Shown in pieces: positions 10,601 to 17,553 of a DNA stretch of 42,666 nucleotides. Position 1 is the stretch's first letter. Every line of letters starts with the position of its first letter. Source of the stretch: JACMNW01 sp043721855. Its GTDB lineage: Bacteria > Pseudomonadota > Alphaproteobacteria > Rhodobacterales > Rhodobacteraceae. The position numbers and the translations under genes were made by a program. The notes below the pieces were generated by a model. That model saw only the letters and a list, made by a program, of their open reading frames with translations. It did not search any database and was not told the DNA's origin. The DNA lies in contig JAYSPY010000057.1 in assembly GCA_043721855.1 (NCBI GenBank), forward strand, positions 1 to 42,666. Reading direction: 5' to 3'.

Positions 10601-10941
10601 CCTGCATCTTCAAACGCCTCCCAGGCGGTTTCCAGAAAATGCCGGTGCTGCGGGTCGAGGATAGACGCTTCACGCGGCGAAAAGCCGAAAAAGCCCGCAT
10701 CAAAGCAGTCCATATCCGGCAGGATACCTGCTTCGCGCACATAGGCAGGGTCGGCGAGCATCTTGCGCGAAACACCTGCGGCCAGCAGATCGGCCTCGGT
10801 CAGCTTTTGTGCCGCCCTGCGCCCGGAATGTAGCATATCCCAATACTCGGCCACATTGCGTGCGGCAGGAAAGCGTCCGGCACGGCCGATAATGGCAATG
10901 CGGTTATCGGGGCCACCACTGTCTTCAAAAGCGCTTGTCAT
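1624..10941 (-). CDS. hybrid PKS/NRPS: KS-AT-KR-DH-ACP-C-A-PCP-TE (3105 aa)
   Basis: One polyketide module followed by one NRPS module and a releasing thioesterase. KS at about 12-440: Cys186 (TACSTS), His322, His360. AT at about 450-890: AHS631VGE, where GHSxGE is usual, and VAAHS at 727-731 in place of HAFHS. KR at about 1130-1310: GGMGGIG nucleotide motif, Tyr1278, Asn1282. DH at about 1335-1590: HxxxGxxxxP at His1352-Pro1361 and Asp1515, with Thr1519 where Gln/His is usual. ACP: Ser1705. C at about 1790-2215: HHIACDG at 1920-1926. A at about 2240-2735: specificity residues D-T-I-W-I-G-G-V-T-K, close to the Val-type pattern DAFWIGGTFK. PCP: Ser2779. TE: GYS2923GG, Asp2950, His3083. The KR-before-DH order is unusual. 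The gene starts 41 bp after the glycine-module synthetase and lacks a strong Shine-Dalgarno sequence. It has no loading domain, so it probably accepts the upstream protein's aminoacyl chain. Domain calls are firm; substrate calls are inferred. Confidence 0.93.
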   Translation of the reverse strand: MTSAFEDSGGPDNRIAIIGRAGRFPAARNVAEYWDMLHSGRRAAQKLTEADLLAAGVSRKMLADPAYVREAGILPDMDCFDAGFFGFSPREASILDPQHRHFLETAWEAFEDAGHMPENFDGRIGVYAGSGMQAYLPFNLLSNPALVEEIGLFLLRHTGNDKDFMPTRLSYLLNLTGPSVAVQTACSTSLVAVHMAANSLLNMECDMAIAGGVTIELPHRVGYKFAEGEILSPDGLCRAFDDASQGTVFGSGSALVILRRYADAVADGDDIKAVILGTAINNDGAGKASYLAPSVDGQAEAAAEAVALAGVTPQSISYIEAHGTGTPIGDPIELAALQQVYGKAPRGSIGIGSVKTNIGHLDTAAGAASLIKVIEAMRHKHLPASLNFKTPNSRFDFAKSPFEVVSKGRDWPQGPTPRRAAVNSLGVGGTNAHVIVEEAPARARTESTDGWRVFPFSARNAAALARTGDKWAPFLGSNTADPADIAFTLRNGRRAFSERMVVAARGADDLAAALSAKASAFVQRGRASATPPSIVFLFPGGGAQYPGAGAGMLAQSPAFAQAVQACFDGLPKDAPADLFTMMFDRTLEDPQARGKLGRSGYAIPALFILEYAYAKHWESWGIKPDAILAHSVGEYAGAVTAGAMTLQDALRIVTLRGQVMDAAPAGAMTTVPQCAPAVEKLLGDHLDIAAINMAQATVVSGPLAEIEALEARLAGTDHAARRIHIDVAAHSRQLDGQLETFRAGFDGVRFGKLGVPMVSSLRGDWASGDDIASADYWVRHLRHTVRFTDAIAAAFATENRIVIEVGPGQTLGPLIDMATPAHRPVAILPSAPRPRDGDDELGVISAAFGGLWANGVAVDWDRLHGAEGQRISLPTYAFEKTRHWVEPGRGAGIEAEAPLVLTRIADMADWVETLGWQTAARSGATPDLRGDWLVLAGGDAVSAAVLATLGRAGAGVTVLRAGHGFAPAPDGFTLRPDAAEDFEALAAAMPAIPARILSLWGLDPALADTVFDHGYLLARMLQEADAGAGTHLVFATSGSASVADEALTNPFAASLLGPVRSGPSEIPGLTAALIDLGSFGGDTEAAQALLAEAAMATGSDHVALRGAARHIRSRVASPAPVPATLPSRLRQGGVYLVTGGMGGIGRQMALWLAQAADARLALLSRSARADAVLEAAIIKAGGEVMFIAADVTDPAAMAAALIAVRSRFGAIHGVIHAAGLLHDAPLSVKPLIEARADMAPKVTGAEVLHRLLPEGTVDLFAVISSSSVVIGGAGQTDYVAANAVLEAMAAARRDGFSIAWGVWRDTGMAARSYGAGEAVNDGLLGTRIDLDDGSIRFEAVIDPDHDWRVAEHVVAGQPVLPGTAYMELAYAAALAMLGQSAFEIQALSLAVPMVFGKGLPRRVSVQLAPVHNGFELLITSTANPAEAPLEHARAQIRLARYADRERPMGLSDAVPTALAPRSGHAPQEVLIAFGPRWKNVGRVTLAGDVAEGVFDLAPDFASDLADHPLHPALLDMAATVGLHALADGGAGDVVYVPMSVDRIRVLHPLPMTVVARARRVTGEVGKFAAFDVVIATPDGVDVMIIEHLAMRAVAGGALQAEPTAASLTDQLLGTGIRATEAGCVLARVFAQSARALVASPVALDMVRLAMSAGTRAPVAAQKRPSGGDGVIADPVSARVATIWGEILGIEAVAIEDDFFALGGHSLNAVRMFGRIRKEFGQNLPLATLFEAPTVKALTQVLKERGVTIAAPAPLGTDPPLQGLDKASMPAVTASPLILNAPRQIEPRQIEMTEAQREIATAILINPESSLSYNLSFSLHIKGKPDRAALQTALDGIIARHDSLRAGFDVEHFVLTIQPAGTVPLDFVNLAGLAAAERSARRDTIHKDIAGQAFDLRQGPMIRAVLIQASDDRHELMLFVHHIACDGWSMGVVMHDLAALYSSAAGGPAAMLAPPGSIADLLAAETAWRGSAEAAVHRDYWLQTFADGIPAMDMPTDRPHPQVMTTTADRVTSVLNPALERGLRVRAAEAETSLRTLIFGAFQLYLSRLTGARDVVVGLPSSGQLSHGLEGVVGHGVNFLPIRARIDTGLSLAAFLAQTRRSMLDAIDHQNYTYGALMRDMNVVRDVSRVAIVPVVVNIDNLSDPPDFRNLETTLVANATGHEHFELFFNLLDTPNRVTFAWNYNTDLFDAETIERHAENFLQLLRGIVSIADGLNAPLSRFLIGDTRRPASGTLQDPGAAGPQTIPEVFGAVAARSPDSIALRFGTQAMDYATLAARSDALAADLAVRGIGPGDLVGISSQRSLALMVAVLGVLKAGAGYVPFDAALPAERLAFMAQDTGIKILLGACPPVTAAGIKTLPYDAFPTKNAAAPTPKITGASIAYVMFTSGTTGTPKGVVLPHRSVIRMLCDTDWLSLGPDTVTLHSSAFAFDTSIIDIFAALLHGGTVVIPKDGALSIADLAEAVASHGVNTLWLTSGLFHAVADSRPEAFSAVHQVIVGGDIVSPGHVARVKAVCPNVSVINGYGPTESNVTNTHVIETTDIASGQALPIGRAVPGTQIYILDENLQPVPTGVMGELCIAGRGLALGYWNRPDLTAEKFITVPWHPGLRLYRSGDLALDPGNGVIRFFGRIDSQVKIRGFRVELSEVEAAIESHPGVQQAVVLASVPEGQADKILVAYFVPKDPRGKGVSSAALGDHVKKQLPDFARPTFFIAMDEIPLNSNGKVDRRRLAPISAVTPAPESDLPQTAAEQRLAKIWGDVLGHTKIAATSNFFALGGHSLLAVRMFDKIRKEFGVDLPISTLFRHQTLRELARLFPEQTQPASAASAAVVNPDEAWDTSTVIHPGPAAGAGRALFIVGGVGGNVNNLVELGSLLGRRRPVIGFQTRGVLGHYPRGSIPEMAQENIVYLRQHQASGPYLLAGYSGGALTALEMARQLEAAGEVIARLFILDTFAPGFAVDFVPKVRSTWGRRLHHEVELLRNEGLGYLGGRISKKIIRPLLQGTIQAATRRISLSHHRYQVMETAWRVAARGYQGGAVGAPITLFLSRPVRLMQKLSLEADASLGWAGVAEDGQLEMISITGDHLSMLKGDHVQNLARLINARAGG
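5572..5601 (-). repeat. 15-bp in-frame tandem repeat (2 copies) in the ACP-C linker
   Basis: Two adjacent 15-bp units (5572-5586 and 5587-5601) differ at one base and encode PRQIE twice, just before the C domain of the 3105-aa synthetase. Confidence 0.8.
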
Positions 10942-10982
10942 AGACAGGTATTAATGCCTTTTGGTTGTATATCCGAGGTCTA

Positions 10983-13900
10983 TCACCGCCGCCCCATCCG
11001 CGCCAGCCGTGCCGCAGCCCGTGCGGCCCCACGAGATGCCGCATCAGGCGCACCGTCGCCCCCGGCACCCCCCAGATGTGCCGCCAGTGCGCGGACCGTG
11101 GGAAACCGGAAAATATCCGTGATCGCAATGTCGCGCGCCAATGCATCGCGCATCTGGCGTTGCACCTGCACCACCAACAGCGAATGCCCGCCCAGATCAA
11201 AGAAATTAGCCGTAGCAGACACTGTTTTCATCCCCAAAGCCCCCGCCCAGATGCCTGCAATGGTGGCCTCTCTTGCGTCTGCTGCGGGCACCACATCTGC
11301 CGCCACCTCTGCCATGGGTTTGGGCAGCGCCTTGCGGTCGATCTTGCCATTCGGCGTCAGCGGCATGCGGTCCAGCACCACAATCTGCGCAGGGATCATG
11401 ATCTCGGGCAATGTTTCCGCCAGATGCGCGCGCAACACCACCGGATCAGCGCCCTTGCCCGTGACATAGCCCACCAGTCGCTGATCGCCGGGGCCAAAAT
11501 CATGCGCCCGCACCACGCCTGCGGTGATGCCGGTGGCGGCAGTTAGCGCCGCTTCAATCTCGCCCAATTCGACCCTGTGGCCGCGGATTTTCACCTGATT
11601 GTCGATCCGGCCCAGAAATTCCAGTCCTCCCCCCGGATGTGCGCGCACCAGATCGCCGGTGCGGTAGAACCGCGTAGCCTTGTCATCCACGAACCGGTCT
11701 GCCGTGAGGTCCGGGCGCTGCCAATACCCAGCCGCCACCCCTGCCCCACCGATCCACAACTCGCCTTCCACCAGATCGGGCAATGCCCGGCCATCCGGGG
11801 ACCGCACCGACAGCACCGTATTGGCAATCGGTGCCCCCAGCGGGATTTTATCGCCCACCACGTCAAGCTGTGCTACAGAAGACCAGATCGTGGTTTCCGT
11901 TGGCCCATACATATTCAACAGCCGACCCTTAAGCCCTGCCCTGATTTCCGCCGCCAGATCCGGCGGAAACGCCTCGCCCCCCACCATCAGGCAATCCAGT
12001 TGCGCCAGTGCCCCGGTGCCGGGCAGAAACGCCGCCATCGAGGGCGTGCATTGCAGATGAGTAATCGCCTTTGTGACCACATCATCCGCCACGCTGACCT
12101 TGCGGGTAACCCCGCCCGTCGCCTGCATGCCGTCCATCAAGGCCTTGATATTGGGCAGGTTTTCCAACACCAGATCGGTATCAATGCCAAAGTCGATCAG
12201 GCAGGCAATCTCGTCCACACCAATTTCCGTCACCCGGCGCACGATATCGCGGGCACTATCGGGCGTGCCAAACAGGCCCGCCGTCTGGTAATACCGCTCG
12301 AACGTATGATCGAGCAACTGATCCAGATCTTGCGGCGACAATGCCTCTTTTTCAAACATTTCCTGCGGGGTGACGCCTGCACTATCCGCCCGGTTCACAA
12401 TCGTCGGAAAGGTCCAGGCCGCGCGTTTCACCAGATCAACCGCGCTTTTCAGATACCCCTTCATCGGCCCGCGGGCCACGCGTTTCACCTGATCTTCGTC
12501 CTGCCCCACAAAGCTGTGCAGCATCAGCACGACATGGCCTTGGCCCGCATGGCCAGCAGCCCGCCACGCCGCGCGGTAGGCTGCGATTTTATCTGCCACT
12601 TCCTCAAATGTCTGGCCCAGCAAATGCGTCAGCACCCCGCAGCCAAGCCGGGCAGCGGCGGCAAAGGTTTCGGGGTTGCCAGCGGCGGTCAGCCACAAAG
12701 GAATAGGCTTTTGCACCGGCTTGGGGTGAATTTCCACCATCACCGGTTTGCCATCCGGGCCGGGGAACGGCAGCGCCTCGCCTGCCCAAAGCCTGCGCAT
12801 CGTGGTCACCGCGTCCAGCATGATGTCCTTGCGGGTGGCAAAAGCCTCCGGGCGTAGCACAAAATCATTGGGTTGCCAGCCTGACGCAATTGCCATGCCC
12901 GCCCGCCCGTTTGACAGATTGTCAACCAGCGCCCAATCTTCGGCCACCTGCACCGGGTGGTGCAACGGGGCGACGGATGACCCCGCCCGCAGCTTTACGT
13001 TTTTCGTGATCCCCGCCAAAGCAGCGGAACTGATCGCCGGATTGGGGTACAGCCCGCCAAACGCATGAAAATGCCGCTCCGGCGTCCAGATCGCAGCAAA
13101 GCCGTTGGTATCGGCAAACTTGGCCCCCTCCAGCAGCAGTCGGTAGGCATGATGGCCGGTGCCTGCCGCTTCAGACGCGAAATAAAACAGCGAGAAATCG
13201 GGCATCGTGCCCGCAGCCTCGTCTGTCTGCAACACAACCGTCGCCCCGCGCGACAGAACCCACAGAATTTCCAACACCGATATGTCAAACGACACCGACG
13301 TCACCGCCAACAGGCGGGCGCCGGGGGCAAGCGGCACCACCGCGTCCATGCCCGCAAAGAAGTTGATCACCGCCCGGTGCGGGATCATCACGCCCTTGGG
13401 TTGGCCGGTAGAGCCGGATGTATAGATCAGATAGGCCAGATCATCGGGGCTGCCGGAAAGACCCGCTTGCAGGGGCGCTGTGGCATCGGGAAAGATCGTC
13501 TTTTCAGGGTCTAAACCAAGGCTGGCAAAGGCTTTGCGGCTGGCCACGATCAATGGCGCGCCTGCGTCCTGCACCATATAGGCCAGTCGGTCCACCGGAT
13601 AGGCCGGGTCCAGCGGCAGATAGGCCGCCCCGGTTTTCAGGATCGCCAGCATGGCCACGATCAGATCGGCAGACCGTTCCAGACAAAGGCCCACAACCTT
13701 GCCGGGGCCAGCCCCCCGCGCGGCCAGCGCGCCGGCCAAATCGCCCGCCCGCATGTCCAGCTCGGCGTAGGTCAACCGCGTGGCCCCCGGCCCCGTGGCC
13801 CCCGCCTCCAGCGCCGGGGCGTCGGGTGTTTTTGCCACCATGGCAGCAAATGCCTGATGAATACGAAGCGCGGGAATCGGTAAGGCTGGCCCGGTCAGCG

Positions 13901-15443
13901 CCGCCCCAGACCCTAGTGGCAGATCTGTCAAAACAGTGTCTGAAGCGGCCATAAATCTTGCAAGATAGCTGCCAAATGCCGCCGCCATCGCTTGCAACGT
14001 GGCAGGCGCAAAGCTGCCCGCGCGCGCAATCAGACGGCGGGGTGTAAGGATCAGATCAGCCTCGCCCAGATCATCGCCTTCGTCGCGCGTAAAAACCACA
14101 CGCAACGCGCGCAAAGCGGTGGCGCGGGCATCCGGATGAGCCACGCGCAAGGCCAGATCTGCCGCCATCGGCGCACGGCCAAGGGCGGCCGTGCAGGCAG
14201 CCGTCACGCGGGCCACAGCATCGCGCGCGGTGGTCTGTGCGCCGATTGTCACAGAAATCGGGCGCAGTGCGCTTAGATACGGGGTAACAGGGGCGTCCCC
14301 GCGCAGGGAAATCGTCGCCGTTTGCTGCCCGGTCAGCCCGCAAACCCAGGCCAGATAGGCGGCAAGCACGCTGTCATCGCTGGCAATGCTTGTATTCATG
14401 GGGCCTGTATTCATGGGGGCAGTATTTATGGGGGCAGATATGGCCCCCTGCCCTGCACCACGATTCGCCGGATAGGGCGGTATCGCAGGCATGGCGCTGC
14501 GCAAAATCGCGTCCCAGTCAGGCTCCGCCTTGCCAACAGCGCCAACATCCACGCCCGGCACGCCGGGCAGCATCTGCCCCGCATACAGCCCCAAGCTGGC
14601 TGCATCCACCGCAGTCCCGGCCATATCCATCAGCCCGGACAGGCGCACGGCCCCGTCCGCCACGGCCACCACCAGCCCCGCACCATCCGCAGCCAGCACT
14701 TGCCCCGCAGGACCAAGGGCATCCGCCACCTGGTCCATCTGGCCCACGGCCAACAGCGCCTTCCCGGTCCAAACCTTGGGCACCGCCAGCGGGTTGGCAT
14801 AGCCGCCAAAATCCAAGCCCCGCATCAGCCGGTCCAGACCCGCCATGCTGTGCCCAAAATCCAGTGTCGCCAGCGCGTCTGGCCGCTTGGCCCGCCCGTA
14901 CCAGCCCCGCGCACCCGTCAGCGGCTGGCGCACCTGCCGCCCGGCCTGCAAATCAACCAAAAGCTCGCGAAAGCTGTCTAACCCGGCCTCGTAGCAGCTG
15001 GCATTCAGGCTGAACGCTGTGTCGCGGGCTTGAATATCAAACGTCCGCACCTTCAGCGCAGCACCTGTATCCACCGCCGCTGCCATTTCATGCCAAGTGA
15101 TGGCATGGGTCTGCGCCCCTTCCAAAATGGCCCAGACCGGCACATTAAGACCCGCCCGACCCGGCAGCGGCCCGTCATGAAAATTGATCGCCCCAAGCAT
15201 GGCCCGCGCGATCAATGCCTCGGGCAAAACAGTCAGGTTGGCCACCGAAAACAGCCAGTCAAACCCAATGTCACCCAGATTTGGCAGCTCTGGCGTGCCA
15301 AGATGAGAAATCCCCGCCGCTGCCGCCCAAGACGCGATGTGCGCATCCGCGGTGATCACCCCGCGCACCTGCCCACCCGATTGCTGGAACGCCTCTGCGC
15401 ATTGGATCAGAAGCGACCCGTTTCCACAAAATATTGCGTTCAT
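10983..15443 (-). CDS. NRPS: formyltransferase - half C - Gly-type A with embedded luciferase-like monooxygenase - PCP
   Basis: Residues are numbered from an in-frame TTG at 15458; the ATG at residue 6 (15443) is the preferred start. A formyltransferase-like domain spans about 6-330: INFHDGPLPGRAG with Asn92 and His94, and a VDTG segment with Asp130, as in methionyl-tRNA formyltransferases. About 360-520 resembles only the C-terminal half of a condensation domain; no HHxxxDG is found. The A domain starts near 535 (YTSGSTGQPKG at 679-689; FDISVLE at 724-730). It is interrupted at about 751-1112 by an FMN-dependent luciferase-like monooxygenase (the 'natural product LLM' family) and resumes before MYGPTETTIW, ending at PNGKIDRK. 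Specificity residues D-I-L-Q-M-G-M-I-W-K match the glycine code DILQLGMIWK closely. PCP: Ser1426. The last about 30 residues are Arg/Ala-rich, possibly a docking tail for the downstream KS protein. A4-A5 monooxygenase insertions are known in glycine modules of myxothiazol-type systems. The formyl donor and the site of oxidation are inferred. Confidence 0.92.
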   Translation of the reverse strand: MNAIFCGNGSLLIQCAEAFQQSGGQVRGVITADAHIASWAAAAGISHLGTPELPNLGDIGFDWLFSVANLTVLPEALIARAMLGAINFHDGPLPGRAGLNVPVWAILEGAQTHAITWHEMAAAVDTGAALKVRTFDIQARDTAFSLNASCYEAGLDSFRELLVDLQAGRQVRQPLTGARGWYGRAKRPDALATLDFGHSMAGLDRLMRGLDFGGYANPLAVPKVWTGKALLAVGQMDQVADALGPAGQVLAADGAGLVVAVADGAVRLSGLMDMAGTAVDAASLGLYAGQMLPGVPGVDVGAVGKAEPDWDAILRSAMPAIPPYPANRGAGQGAISAPINTAPMNTGPMNTSIASDDSVLAAYLAWVCGLTGQQTATISLRGDAPVTPYLSALRPISVTIGAQTTARDAVARVTAACTAALGRAPMAADLALRVAHPDARATALRALRVVFTRDEGDDLGEADLILTPRRLIARAGSFAPATLQAMAAAFGSYLARFMAASDTVLTDLPLGSGAALTGPALPIPALRIHQAFAAMVAKTPDAPALEAGATGPGATRLTYAELDMRAGDLAGALAARGAGPGKVVGLCLERSADLIVAMLAILKTGAAYLPLDPAYPVDRLAYMVQDAGAPLIVASRKAFASLGLDPEKTIFPDATAPLQAGLSGSPDDLAYLIYTSGSTGQPKGVMIPHRAVINFFAGMDAVVPLAPGARLLAVTSVSFDISVLEILWVLSRGATVVLQTDEAAGTMPDFSLFYFASEAAGTGHHAYRLLLEGAKFADTNGFAAIWTPERHFHAFGGLYPNPAISSAALAGITKNVKLRAGSSVAPLHHPVQVAEDWALVDNLSNGRAGMAIASGWQPNDFVLRPEAFATRKDIMLDAVTTMRRLWAGEALPFPGPDGKPVMVEIHPKPVQKPIPLWLTAAGNPETFAAAARLGCGVLTHLLGQTFEEVADKIAAYRAAWRAAGHAGQGHVVLMLHSFVGQDEDQVKRVARGPMKGYLKSAVDLVKRAAWTFPTIVNRADSAGVTPQEMFEKEALSPQDLDQLLDHTFERYYQTAGLFGTPDSARDIVRRVTEIGVDEIACLIDFGIDTDLVLENLPNIKALMDGMQATGGVTRKVSVADDVVTKAITHLQCTPSMAAFLPGTGALAQLDCLMVGGEAFPPDLAAEIRAGLKGRLLNMYGPTETTIWSSVAQLDVVGDKIPLGAPIANTVLSVRSPDGRALPDLVEGELWIGGAGVAAGYWQRPDLTADRFVDDKATRFYRTGDLVRAHPGGGLEFLGRIDNQVKIRGHRVELGEIEAALTAATGITAGVVRAHDFGPGDQRLVGYVTGKGADPVVLRAHLAETLPEIMIPAQIVVLDRMPLTPNGKIDRKALPKPMAEVAADVVPAADAREATIAGIWAGALGMKTVSATANFFDLGGHSLLVVQVQRQMRDALARDIAITDIFRFPTVRALAAHLGGAGGDGAPDAASRGAARAAARLARMGRR
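14393..14437 (-). repeat. 15-bp in-frame tandem repeat (3 copies) after the formyltransferase domain
   Basis: Three imperfect 15-bp units (14393-14407, 14408-14422, 14423-14437) of the type TATTCATGGGGGCAG encode repeats of the form APMNT/GPMNT. They lie in the linker between the formyltransferase domain and the half C domain. Confidence 0.8.
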
Positions 15444-15458
15444 TGCAGCACTTTTCAA

Positions 15459-15830
15459 CTGAAAAACAAAAAATCCACCCTTGGTCGACCAAACAGATCA
15501 GGCGCGGCAGGGGTTCACAGCAAGCATTGTTCCAAAACGGCATTAGTAAGGCGCGTGGTGGTGGCGTCTATCTGTATTTTGAATGGTTTTGCACTTGGGG
15601 TCCGCAGGCATTTAACAGCCTGTGGTTGTTTGGGTCAATAGGATCAGACTCTGCTCAGATGATCTTTTTGCTGCTTGGTTTTGTGGGGTATGACTGAACC
15701 CGAACTGATTTGTGGTATCTGTCCGATGGCCCGACAGCGCGTCATGGAAAGACGCTTATGGCCAACATGAAAGGACATGCGTGATATATGTCCACAGGGG
15801 CTTTGAAGACCATGCCGCATCTGGGCTGGC
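15459..15830. other. gap upstream of the glycine-module synthetase
   Basis: 372 bp lie between the CPBP-like gene and the formyltransferase-led synthetase. No gene is supported. The stretch is less GC-rich than its surroundings and holds the promoter candidate at 15610-15638, so the two downstream synthetase genes may have their own transcription unit. Confidence 0.5.
15610..15638 (-). promoter_or_regulatory. candidate promoter for the downstream synthetase pair
   Basis: On the minus strand TTGACC (15633-15638) and TTAAAT (15610-15615) are 17 bp apart. Transcription from here would give a leader of about 160 nt before the ATG at 15443. Found by eye only. Confidence 0.35.
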
Positions 15831-16640
15831 TCATATCGGGGGTCTGCCATTGCGCCGGTCTGCAGCAAACAGCGGCTTTGGCCCAAAGATCGCGAATAAC
15901 AGCAGGGCTGCCGTGAAATATGTCACGGCAAAGGCCCAATACGTCGCGAAACCACCCACCGCCGGGGTGATGGGCAAGACCAGAATGGTCAAGTTGAAGG
16001 TCAGTTGCAGGCACAGAACCAGCAAGCCACTTTTGGTATGCATGTAGACAAAGGTACACATGGCGGCGATGCCTATCTGATTGAACAAAAGCGCTGCCAA
16101 CGGCAAATCCGGCACAATGCCGATATTGTAAAATACCATGGGAACCCACCATGCCGTCCAGACAACCCCTACGATCAGGGCTGAAACATAGGGGGTAAAA
16201 CTGCCGGATAACTTTCGGATCGCATAGCTGATCCAGACGATTTCGCCGATAAACGAGCTGATGAGCAAAGTTCTTAAGATATACGGCCGCGTCACGAGGT
16301 CGAAGTTGGGGGAAAACTCTGGCATGGCACTGCGGTTCACGGTGTAAAGGCCCGCCAAGACCAGCAAACAGATCGCAGGATTCCACAGGAACGCAAAAAG
16401 ATACCATTGCAGCGGACGGCGCCATTGCAGCATCGGGCGCAGCAGGTCTGTGATGCCCCCCCATCCGCGTGCGGTCACAACAACACCGCCCAGCACCGCC
16501 GCCAGAAGGGCAAAGCGACCCATGGAATAAAATCGGTGTGACAGAACATCAAAAGCAATCGCTGATATGAACAGCGCATTCAACAGGACGATCAGCCCCA
16601 GAAAACACCACACTTCGTATTTGCGCAAAAAAGACAACAT
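15831..16640 (-). CDS. CPBP-family (Rce1-like) membrane protein with degenerate active site
   Basis: A 269-aa protein with about seven to eight hydrophobic segments, laid out like the CPBP/Abi intramembrane endopeptidase family. Known members use an EExxxR motif plus two histidine motifs, usually seen as EEIxWRGY, WHxP and HxxxN. Here the matching segments are GEIVWISY (132-139), WWVPMVF (164-170) and QLTFN (212-216). The first Glu is Gly132, the Arg is Ile137, the WHxP His is Val166, and the HxxxN His is Gln212. Only one Glu and the final Asn remain, so peptidase activity is unlikely. It sits in the synthetase operon 79 bp after the methyltransferase. CPBP proteins near peptide clusters are sometimes linked to self-protection or maturation, but that role is only an inference here. 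An AGGA lies about 11 nt before the start. Confidence 0.72.
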   Translation of the reverse strand: MLSFLRKYEVWCFLGLIVLLNALFISAIAFDVLSHRFYSMGRFALLAAVLGGVVVTARGWGGITDLLRPMLQWRRPLQWYLFAFLWNPAICLLVLAGLYTVNRSAMPEFSPNFDLVTRPYILRTLLISSFIGEIVWISYAIRKLSGSFTPYVSALIVGVVWTAWWVPMVFYNIGIVPDLPLAALLFNQIGIAAMCTFVYMHTKSGLLVLCLQLTFNLTILVLPITPAVGGFATYWAFAVTYFTAALLLFAIFGPKPLFAADRRNGRPPI

Positions 16641-16719
16641 TGACAGACAGTCCTGATTTTCTGGGGGTGAGAGAGCAAGAAGTATCGGGTAGACCCATTA
16701 CATGGCTTTTGTGCGATTG

Positions 16720-17553
16720 TCACAAAGACTTCGGCCGCCCTGCGGTGGCCAAAAGCATCACCCAAGATACCCCGCCCAGCCGCAGGGTTTTGTGAAAAGT
16801 CACCATATATCCTGCCGCTTCCAACAGCTTTGCGTGATTGTGGGAGAATGAATTTTCCGGCCCAAACGGGTGGGAAGCGCCGTCCTGTGCCAGATCATGT
16901 TCTGGATCAACCGGTTCCACCAATGCCACCGCAGCGGGAAGATGCTGTGCCAGGGCGCTGAACATCGACACCAGTGTCTGGGCAGAGAAATATTCCATCA
17001 CCCCGCCATAGGTCATCAGAATTGTACCGGATTGCGCGGTTTGCTCCAGCCAGGTCGAGGCATCGGCGGCCAGAAACTGCAGCAGGGGGTTCTGCGCAAA
17101 AGCGATCCTGTTGCGGGCGATGATGCTTGGGTTGATATCGACCCCGGTAAAGCTTGCCACCTGGGGCATGGCGTCCGCACAATGCGCCAACACCCGCCCT
17201 GCGCCACAGCCTACCTCTACCAGGCGGTGATACGCCCCGTTGCGCGTCAGCAATGCCATCTGATCGACGATTTCATGGTGCAGGCCAAGAAACCATTGCT
17301 CATACCTGTCCAGATATTGATCAAAATACGCATTCGCCGTATCGGCTTGCCAGGTTTGAAACAGGCTGTCTTGTAACGCGCCGGCATCGCCGTTTGCCCG
17401 TGCCCGCGCGGTGCGGGCGTGAAGAATCCAGCTTTTTATCTTTGTGCAACGGCCCGGATTAACCCCCTTGTCCAGATCCCGTGTGATCCAGGGCACAAAA
17501 ACCTCCATCACCCGGCCCATCCAAAGTTTGACTGCTTCTTTAGCGTGCCGCAT
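16720..17553 (-). CDS. class I SAM-dependent methyltransferase
   Basis: A 277-aa protein starting MRHAKEAVKLWMGR. It has a Rossmann-fold methyltransferase core: motif I LVEVGCGAGRVL, an acidic strand end at TGVDINPS, FLAADAS, and MTYGGVMEYF at the motif IV position. The frame extends further upstream, but the ATG at 17553 follows an AAGG and overlaps the PPTase gene by 14 nt, which suggests translational coupling. Being inside the synthetase operon, it probably methylates the product or an intermediate (an N- or O-methyl group, not decidable here). No methyltransferase domain is embedded in the synthetases, so this free enzyme would be the only methylation step. Confidence 0.82.
   Translation of the reverse strand: MRHAKEAVKLWMGRVMEVFVPWITRDLDKGVNPGRCTKIKSWILHARTARARANGDAGALQDSLFQTWQADTANAYFDQYLDRYEQWFLGLHHEIVDQMALLTRNGAYHRLVEVGCGAGRVLAHCADAMPQVASFTGVDINPSIIARNRIAFAQNPLLQFLAADASTWLEQTAQSGTILMTYGGVMEYFSAQTLVSMFSALAQHLPAAVALVEPVDPEHDLAQDGASHPFGPENSFSHNHAKLLEAAGYMVTFHKTLRLGGVSWVMLLATAGRPKSL

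Noticed and set aside
1624..10941. Trans-AT polyketide synthase
   Set aside because: The KR-DH order suggested it, but a full AT domain with an active Ser631 lies between KS and KR, and the other synthetase also has a cis-AT.
9643..12857. Plus-strand open frames of about 400 aa over the 3105-aa and 1486-aa synthetases
   Set aside because: Antisense shadows of clear KS and A/monooxygenase domains with no recognisable protein features.
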